From Betaproteobacteria bacterium (GTDB lineage Bacteria; Pseudomonadota; Gammaproteobacteria; Burkholderiales; SG8-41): a DNA stretch of 35,255 nucleotides. The notes beneath the pieces were generated by a model. It was not told the origin of the DNA. It did no database searches and saw only the letters and a program-made list of their open reading frames with translations. Location: positions 1 to 35,255 of the forward strand of contig JANYDM010000193.1 of the NCBI GenBank assembly GCA_025363575.1, read 5' to 3'. How positions within the stretch are numbered: position 1 is the first letter of the stretch; the number at the start of each line of letters is the position of its first letter. Shown piece by piece: positions 30,768-35,255 of this stretch. Position numbers and translations under genes: made by a program.

Positions 30768-31652
30768 TCATTTTTCTGCGACTGCCAGGCGCGCGCGCAC
30801 GCGGTCGATATGCGCCGCGTGGACCGCGAATACGTTCGGCGCCTGTTCCCATGCACGCGCCTGTGGCGTGAGTGTATTGGTGTCGGCATGATACAGCGCG
30901 AGCTGATAGCCGCGTTGGCGCAGCCACGCGGCAAACTCGTCTTCGCTTACACCGTAGGCGCGGGTAGAGCCGTTCAGTTCCAGCAGCCACACAGGAGGGC
31001 TGGCCGCGGCCAGCAGTTGCACTGCGCCGCGCAGCGCTGCCGGCTCGTAGCCTTCGATATCCATCTTGGCCATGGCCAGCGGCGCTCCCGCAAGAATGTC
31101 GCCGGCGATGGCGTCCAGTGTGGCGCGCTTTACGCGAACCGTCGTCCGCTGTCCGTCAGTGACAGTTACGACGCGATTCATGGTGTCGGCATCGGCGAGA
31201 AATTCGACTTCACCTGCGGTCTCGCCGACGGCAATGTTAAGGCAGGTGACCCCGGCCAGCCGGTTGAGCGCGATGTTTTCGCTCAATCGCGCGTAGGCGC
31301 GGGCGCCGGGCTCGATCGCAATCACCTGGCCGTTGCCGACGAGAGATTTCGCGAGCAGGGTATAGGTGCCGACATTGGCGCCGACGTCGAGAAAATTATC
31401 GCCACCCCGCAAATAGCGACGCATGAAACCCATTTCGTCATAGTCGGGCATGCCGTTGCAATACAGGACAGCGCTCGCCGCGGTGCTGTCGGGATGGCAG
31501 CGCAATGTCATGCCGGCATAGGCGATGTCCAGCGGCCGCCGTGTTGCGCGCTTGCGGATCTGCCAGCCCACGGCGCGCGCAACTGCGGCGATGCGCCGGC
31601 CGCGATTGGCCGGGTGGCGCCAGATATAAGTCAGTGTGTCGGTGAGTTGCAC
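30768..31652 (-). CDS. FkbM family SAM-dependent methyltransferase
   Basis: A 294-residue FkbM-type methyltransferase, a group that O-methylates sugars or other small acceptors. The SAM-binding motif FLDVGANVGTYTLLAKSL is the FkbM form. IAIEPGARAYARLSENIALN follows, and AKMDIEGYEPAALRGA is the FkbM C-terminal signature with its DIEG sequence. VWLLELNGSTRAYG continues the core. The start is GTG at 31652, two bases after the stop of the upstream GT4 gene, so the two are coupled. It probably methylates a residue of the O-unit; an O-antigen methyl group could also act as a chain terminator, but nothing in the sequence decides this. Confidence 0.92.
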   Translation of the reverse strand: MQLTDTLTYIWRHPANRGRRIAAVARAVGWQIRKRATRRPLDIAYAGMTLRCHPDSTAASAVLYCNGMPDYDEMGFMRRYLRGGDNFLDVGANVGTYTLLAKSLVGNGQVIAIEPGARAYARLSENIALNRLAGVTCLNIAVGETAGEVEFLADADTMNRVVTVTDGQRTTVRVKRATLDAIAGDILAGAPLAMAKMDIEGYEPAALRGAVQLLAAASPPVWLLELNGSTRAYGVSEDEFAAWLRQRGYQLALYHADTNTLTPQARAWEQAPNVFAVHAAHIDRVRARLAVAEK

Positions 31653-31654
31653 AG

Positions 31655-32800
31655 TTAGTTTTTGCGAACCAGATCCCCGGCAAATGCGGCGTACTGCGGG
31701 CCGATGACACGCGCCGAAAATTCATTATTGACCAGCGCCCGCGCGCGAGAACCCGCACGTTGCCGGCTCGTTTCATCGCGCAGGGAGACGATTGCCGCTG
31801 CGAGCGCAGCTACGTCGTTGCCGGCGACGACCAGTCCCGCACCGGTTGCGGCTACGCGGTTGGCAACACCAACCTGATTGCTCACGATGACCGGCATGCC
31901 GGCGGCCATCGCTTCGACCGTGGACAGGCTGAAATTTTCGTGCAATGACGGAAGCACGAATACGTCATGCGACTGCCATGCCTTCAGCTTGGCGGTGTCG
32001 TTGAGATGGCCGGCAAAATCAACGGCTGTGCTGATGCCCAGATCACGCGTCAGATGGCGAAGCTCATCGACAAACCGTGCTTCGCCATCGCCGGCTATGG
32101 TCAAACGCAGGTCCGGCATCCGCAATTGGGCGACGGCGCGCAGCAACGCGGGCACGTTTTTTACCGGATGCAGGCGCGAGAGGAACAAAAGGCGCAAGCC
32201 GGTGCCGCCGTCTCGATGCGGAACAGCTTCCGGTGGTGTAACCGCGAGCGGTATTTGTCGCAATGTCGCTTCGATGCCGAGCGCACTCAGGCCGCGCGCC
32301 TCCAGTTCTGATGTCACGTGAACGTAGCGGGCGTGCGCCAGGTGCGTTCTTTCAATGAGCGCGAGGTAGGGCGCTTTTTTCCAGCGCTTGTGCGCGAGAC
32401 TCCACGGGTCGAACACACCGTGCGGCGTGATAGCGTAAGGCACGCCGGCGCGCCGCGCCTCCACGACCGCACTATGCAAAGCACCCGTGAACGGCACATG
32501 AAGATGCAGACCGTCATAATCAGCCGCATGCCGCCTGAGCCAGCTTCGCAAGTGCGCGGATGCAAACCATCCGCGCGGGAACGAGCGCTCGAAATAATGC
32601 ACGCGCACGCGGCCATCGATAGCGGGTTCCTGCTCGCCGGTTTTGAGTTCGGCGGCGCCATTTGCAGTAGTAGTGGCTACCTCCACTTCCATGCCGCTTT
32701 CGGCTTGCATGCGCGCGATGTTGCGCACGGCCTGCACCGGCCCGCCATAGGCGGCAGCAAAATAAGGAATGACGTGGAGGATTTTCAAGCGTGCGCTCAA
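31655..32800 (-). CDS. GT4 glycosyltransferase
   Basis: A 381-residue GT-B enzyme. ILHVIPYFAAAYGGPVQAVR is the glycine-rich N-terminal motif, and YAITPHGVFDPWSLAHKRWK is a frequent acceptor-domain segment. The donor domain has RLLFLSRLHPVKNVPALLRA and HENFSLSTVEAMAAGMPVIV, in which the two glutamates form the GT4 E-x7-E motif. The start is TTG at 32800, overlapping the upstream stop as TTGA; a second TTG four codons later is possible. It is one of several sugar transferases that would build the O-unit on the polyprenyl carrier. Donor and linkage are unknown. Confidence 0.9.
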   Translation of the reverse strand: MSARLKILHVIPYFAAAYGGPVQAVRNIARMQAESGMEVEVATTTANGAAELKTGEQEPAIDGRVRVHYFERSFPRGWFASAHLRSWLRRHAADYDGLHLHVPFTGALHSAVVEARRAGVPYAITPHGVFDPWSLAHKRWKKAPYLALIERTHLAHARYVHVTSELEARGLSALGIEATLRQIPLAVTPPEAVPHRDGGTGLRLLFLSRLHPVKNVPALLRAVAQLRMPDLRLTIAGDGEARFVDELRHLTRDLGISTAVDFAGHLNDTAKLKAWQSHDVFVLPSLHENFSLSTVEAMAAGMPVIVSNQVGVANRVAATGAGLVVAGNDVAALAAAIVSLRDETSRQRAGSRARALVNNEFSARVIGPQYAAFAGDLVRKN

Positions 32801-33930
32801 TACCAGGGGCAGGCAGGCGGCGGTGCGCCGCGTTCAACCGCATTGAAGCTGTCGAGCATATAGCGCGCCGCCGTTGCAGGCGCAAGAAGGGCGCTCATGG
32901 CGATCGCGCGGTTGCGTGCAGTGTCCAGCAACGCGGGGTCCTTTGCGATACGCCTGATGAGTGCGGCGAGCTCGTCAGGGCGGGCGGGATCGAACACGAA
33001 ACCGGCTTGCTGTTTTTGCACCATGGCGGCGGCGCCGGTCGCGCTGCTGACCAGCACCGGCACACCTTGCAGCAATGCTTCGTTGACCGTGACCGACCAG
33101 CCATCGAAACGGCTGGGGACGATCAGCGCATCGTAGTCCGTGATGACACGCTGTGTTTCCCCGAAGGGAATTGCACCGCGATAGCGTATACGCGGATCGG
33201 AGGTCGGCGACTCGCGCGCATCGCCGGGCCCGTAAATATCGAGGCTGACGGCGCAATTCGCGCGATCCAGTGATGCTACGGCTTGCATGGCAATATCCAA
33301 CCCCTTGCGATGTATCAGGCTGGCGACGAAGGCCAGGCGCAAACTGGCGCCGCCGCTGCGTTGGGGTTTTGTGAGGGGCAGTTGCGGCACAAAATAACCG
33401 AAAGGGCAGATAGCCCGCGGCCGGAATCCGGCGCGCGTGAACTGCGCGACTGCCTTGGGCGAGATCGCGAACAGCGGCGCTACCACGCGGCCGAACACGA
33501 GTCCCGCGAGCCGCCACATGATTTTTCGCAGGTGTATCTTGAGTTGGCCGACGGCGGGGTTTTGCTCACGCAGTAAGCCGTCGGCCGTGTCCGCATAAGG
33601 CTCCGACATCAGCGCCAGACGGCAGCCGCGATAGCGCGCATACAGCATCAGCGCGAGCAGCCGCTTGTCGGCCCATATGCCGCAAAACAAATGGCAGGCG
33701 TGACCGTGCGCGCGTATCAGCTGGCGGCCAAAAGCAAACCAGCCGCGCGCCGGCAGCGGCGTCACGGCAAGGCCGGCGAGATCGGGCGCAGTCCAGCCTT
33801 GCGTGCGCCGTTCGGTGATTTCATCGCGCGCGCTGACAATGAGCAGCTCGACCGCCGGCAGCGCGGCGAACGCGCGCAAAGTCCACGCCTGATGTTCGGT
33901 CAGTATGCTTTGCCAGTTGACGATACGCAT
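32797..33930 (-). CDS. GT4 glycosyltransferase
   Basis: I start at ATG 33930, four bases after the upstream stop; the open frame extends 44 codons further but inside the neighbouring gene, with arginine-rich sequence. The 377-residue product opens MRIVNWQSILTEHQAWTLRA, an atypical GT4 start without the GG loop. The C-terminal half is clear: RLAFVASLIHRKGLDIAMQA, VSLDIYGPGDA, YDALIVPSRFDGWSVTVNEA and LLQGVPVLVSSATGAA. Aspartate replaces the first glutamate of the E-x7-E motif (D-G-W-S-V-T-V-N-E). It belongs to the O-unit transferase set; the donor is unknown. Confidence 0.87.
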   Translation of the reverse strand: MRIVNWQSILTEHQAWTLRAFAALPAVELLIVSARDEITERRTQGWTAPDLAGLAVTPLPARGWFAFGRQLIRAHGHACHLFCGIWADKRLLALMLYARYRGCRLALMSEPYADTADGLLREQNPAVGQLKIHLRKIMWRLAGLVFGRVVAPLFAISPKAVAQFTRAGFRPRAICPFGYFVPQLPLTKPQRSGGASLRLAFVASLIHRKGLDIAMQAVASLDRANCAVSLDIYGPGDARESPTSDPRIRYRGAIPFGETQRVITDYDALIVPSRFDGWSVTVNEALLQGVPVLVSSATGAAAMVQKQQAGFVFDPARPDELAALIRRIAKDPALLDTARNRAIAMSALLAPATAARYMLDSFNAVERGAPPPACPWY

Positions 33931-33934
33931 CGCG

Positions 33935-35116
33935 TCAACCCTCACCGGCCAAAAAGCCGGCGAGGCGCGGCGCGAGAAGCGCGGGTGAGCAGGCTTGCTG
34001 CGCCCGCAGGGTGCCGCGCGCGGCAATCGCCGCCGCATGCTGCGTATCCGCGGCAATCTCAATCAATACTTGCGCGAGCGCGTCCGGTGTCTCTTGGGTC
34101 AGCAATACTGCCGCCTGCGGCCCGAAAAAATCCGCGACGTCGCTGACCGGAGTCGAGACTACGAGCAAACCCGCGGCGGCGTATTCGAGCACCTTGGACG
34201 GAAACGTAGTTCCGCTCATTTCGTGGCTGGACAGGTTCAGCATCAGTCCGACATGGCAACCAGCGAGCAGTTCGAGATACATGGCACGCCCGGTCAATCC
34301 GGTAAACACGACCCAATCGCCGCTCCGCCGTGCGAAGTCTGCAAGCTCGGCCTGCATGGGTCCGTGGCCTGTGATCACGAAGCGCAACCGGGCGGCGAGT
34401 TCCGGATCAGATTTCATAAGCACCGTTGCCGCATTCATAAAGAGCCGGCATCCGCGCTCCTCATGCAGCGTGCCCCCGAGCATGACGACTAGCGGCGAGC
34501 GCGTCCAGTCGGCGGTCGCCGGCAGCACGGGCAGCATGCCGTACCAGATGATGCGATGGCGGATGGAAGTTTGCGTCGCGAGTCGGCTGTTCGCGAGCAG
34601 CACGCCGCGATTGCACAGGCGATCGAACAGCCACCGTTTGCAACGATCGGCGAGGCGGCCGCCGGCGCTGCGCCCTATGCTTACGCAGCCGTCTTCCAGG
34701 TCGAGAAAGCAGCGCATGCCCAGCACGCGTGCCAGCAGCAGCGCCGGCAGATAGTGCCACAGCCGGTTGTACGCTATGAGGGCAGTCGCACCATCGGCCT
34801 GCGGCAGATTGTGCAGGCGCCAGATGAGTCCGGCCGTCGATAGCGCGGAAACGAGATGAGTAGACCAGCGCGTATGCACAAAGCGTGCATAGACCACAGT
34901 GACACCGTCCGTGCGCTGTGCTCGCGCGGGATGCGCATCGCCGCTCCCGTTCTGGCGCCCGCGGCCCAGGCTCAGCACGCTCGCGCGATGACCGGCGTGC
35001 CGGAGCGCGCGGCAGAAGTTGAACACTTTTTGCGTAGCGGCGAGATTGGCCGTGTCTATGCTGCGCAGGCGCCGTGTCGTTTCATCGAGCGCGCCGCACA
35101 AATACACGATGCGCAT
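33935..35116 (-). CDS. GT4-like glycosyltransferase
   Basis: A 393-residue GT-B fold protein that starts MRIVYLCGALDETTRRLRSI, with ATQKVFNFCRALRHAGHRAS as the first helix. A middle segment, MRCFLDLEDGCVSIGRSAGG, is followed by VLLANSRLATQTSIRHR. The donor domain has LVVMLGGTLHEERGCRLFMN, RFVITGHGPMQAELADFARR and GTTFPSKVLEYAAAGLLVVS. The last is the donor-site helix, with K and E in the places common to WbuB-type enzymes. The ATG at 35116 is one base after the stop of the partial upstream gene. It is probably an O-unit sugar transferase; the donor is unknown. Confidence 0.85.
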   Translation of the reverse strand: MRIVYLCGALDETTRRLRSIDTANLAATQKVFNFCRALRHAGHRASVLSLGRGRQNGSGDAHPARAQRTDGVTVVYARFVHTRWSTHLVSALSTAGLIWRLHNLPQADGATALIAYNRLWHYLPALLLARVLGMRCFLDLEDGCVSIGRSAGGRLADRCKRWLFDRLCNRGVLLANSRLATQTSIRHRIIWYGMLPVLPATADWTRSPLVVMLGGTLHEERGCRLFMNAATVLMKSDPELAARLRFVITGHGPMQAELADFARRSGDWVVFTGLTGRAMYLELLAGCHVGLMLNLSSHEMSGTTFPSKVLEYAAAGLLVVSTPVSDVADFFGPQAAVLLTQETPDALAQVLIEIAADTQHAAAIAARGTLRAQQACSPALLAPRLAGFLAGEG

Positions 35117-35117
35117 G

Positions 35118-35255
35118 TCAGGCGTAACGCAGCGGAACGCTGTGCGGCCAGCGCCGTTGCGCCAGCAGCACGGCGTAGAGCAGTGTCAGCGAGATCGCGA
35201 GTTTGGCCGGCCATGCGCCCGCGAGCCATTTTTCCGCAATCAGATGCGCGATGTT
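35118..35255 (-). CDS. Integral membrane protein, C-terminal fragment (cut by window edge)
   Basis: The minus strand from the edge to a TGA at 35118 encodes 45 residues containing HLIAEKWLAGAW, then a hydrophobic helix (AKLAISLTLLYAVLLA) and a basic tail ending QRRWPHSVPLRYA. This looks like the end of a polytopic membrane protein. In this location a Wzx flippase, a Wzy polymerase or an acyltransferase would be expected, but the fragment is too short to tell. The glycosyltransferase start follows after one base, so the two genes are in one transcript. Confidence 0.6.
   Translation of the reverse strand, partial: NIAHLIAEKWLAGAWPAKLAISLTLLYAVLLAQRRWPHSVPLRYA

Overview
The window reads as a GC-rich chromosome segment of a betaproteobacterium, most likely Burkholderiales or a relative. 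The clues are two Bug-type tricarboxylate-transporter receptors, the order zapB-like/zapA/6S RNA, MsbA, and lipopolysaccharide (LPS) genes packed with short stop/start overlaps. No tRNA, rRNA, CRISPR array or transposase gene was seen. All assignments come from reading the sequence; no database search was run.

Left part (1-3617): a small catabolic or uptake island. It holds the first 29 codons of a zinc-type alcohol dehydrogenase, a Bug receptor, a divergent MmgE/PrpD protein and a second Bug receptor. Next, on the minus strand (3641-4366), come a zapB-like gene, zapA and 6S RNA, with a strong-looking promoter placed so close to the first ATG that the mRNA may be leaderless. A cobalamin riboswitch with an unusually long nested-hairpin insertion (4601-4880) precedes a BtuB-like TonB-dependent receptor, which ends in a short tandem repeat and a clear intrinsic terminator.

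Middle part (7109-17404, plus strand): msbA, then a 266-bp palindromic element whose left terminal repeat supplies the last codons and stop of msbA, then a run of envelope-glycan genes. These are a polyprenyl-phosphate glycosyltransferase (GtrB/ArnC-like), a WecD-like N-acetyltransferase, a four-helix EmrE/ArnE-like protein, a zinc-ribbon methyltransferase, the aminotransferase WecE, an MBOAT O-acyltransferase with an SGNH-like partner, and an ArnT-like GT-C enzyme. Together they resemble the Arn lipid A modification pathway, but with dTDP-Fuc4NAc as the likely sugar in place of Ara4N, plus an O-acetylation pair. This is the best candidate for an undescribed system here.

Right part (17409-35255, minus strand): an LPS core/O-antigen cluster converging on the previous block with only 4 bp between stop codons. 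Read 5' to 3' from the right edge, it runs: a partial membrane protein, three GT4 glycosyltransferases, an FkbM methyltransferase, a WbuB-like GT4, the UDP-L-FucNAc genes wbjB-wbjC-wbjD, a reductase/epimerase, a WecA/WbpL-type initiating transferase, a WbpM/CapD-type 4,6-dehydratase, an O-antigen ligase, two GT2 core glycosyltransferases, a GT9 heptosyltransferase and a methyltransferase. Content and order resemble the Pseudomonas aeruginosa O11-type locus. Wzx, Wzy and Wzz are not identified and may lie beyond the right edge.
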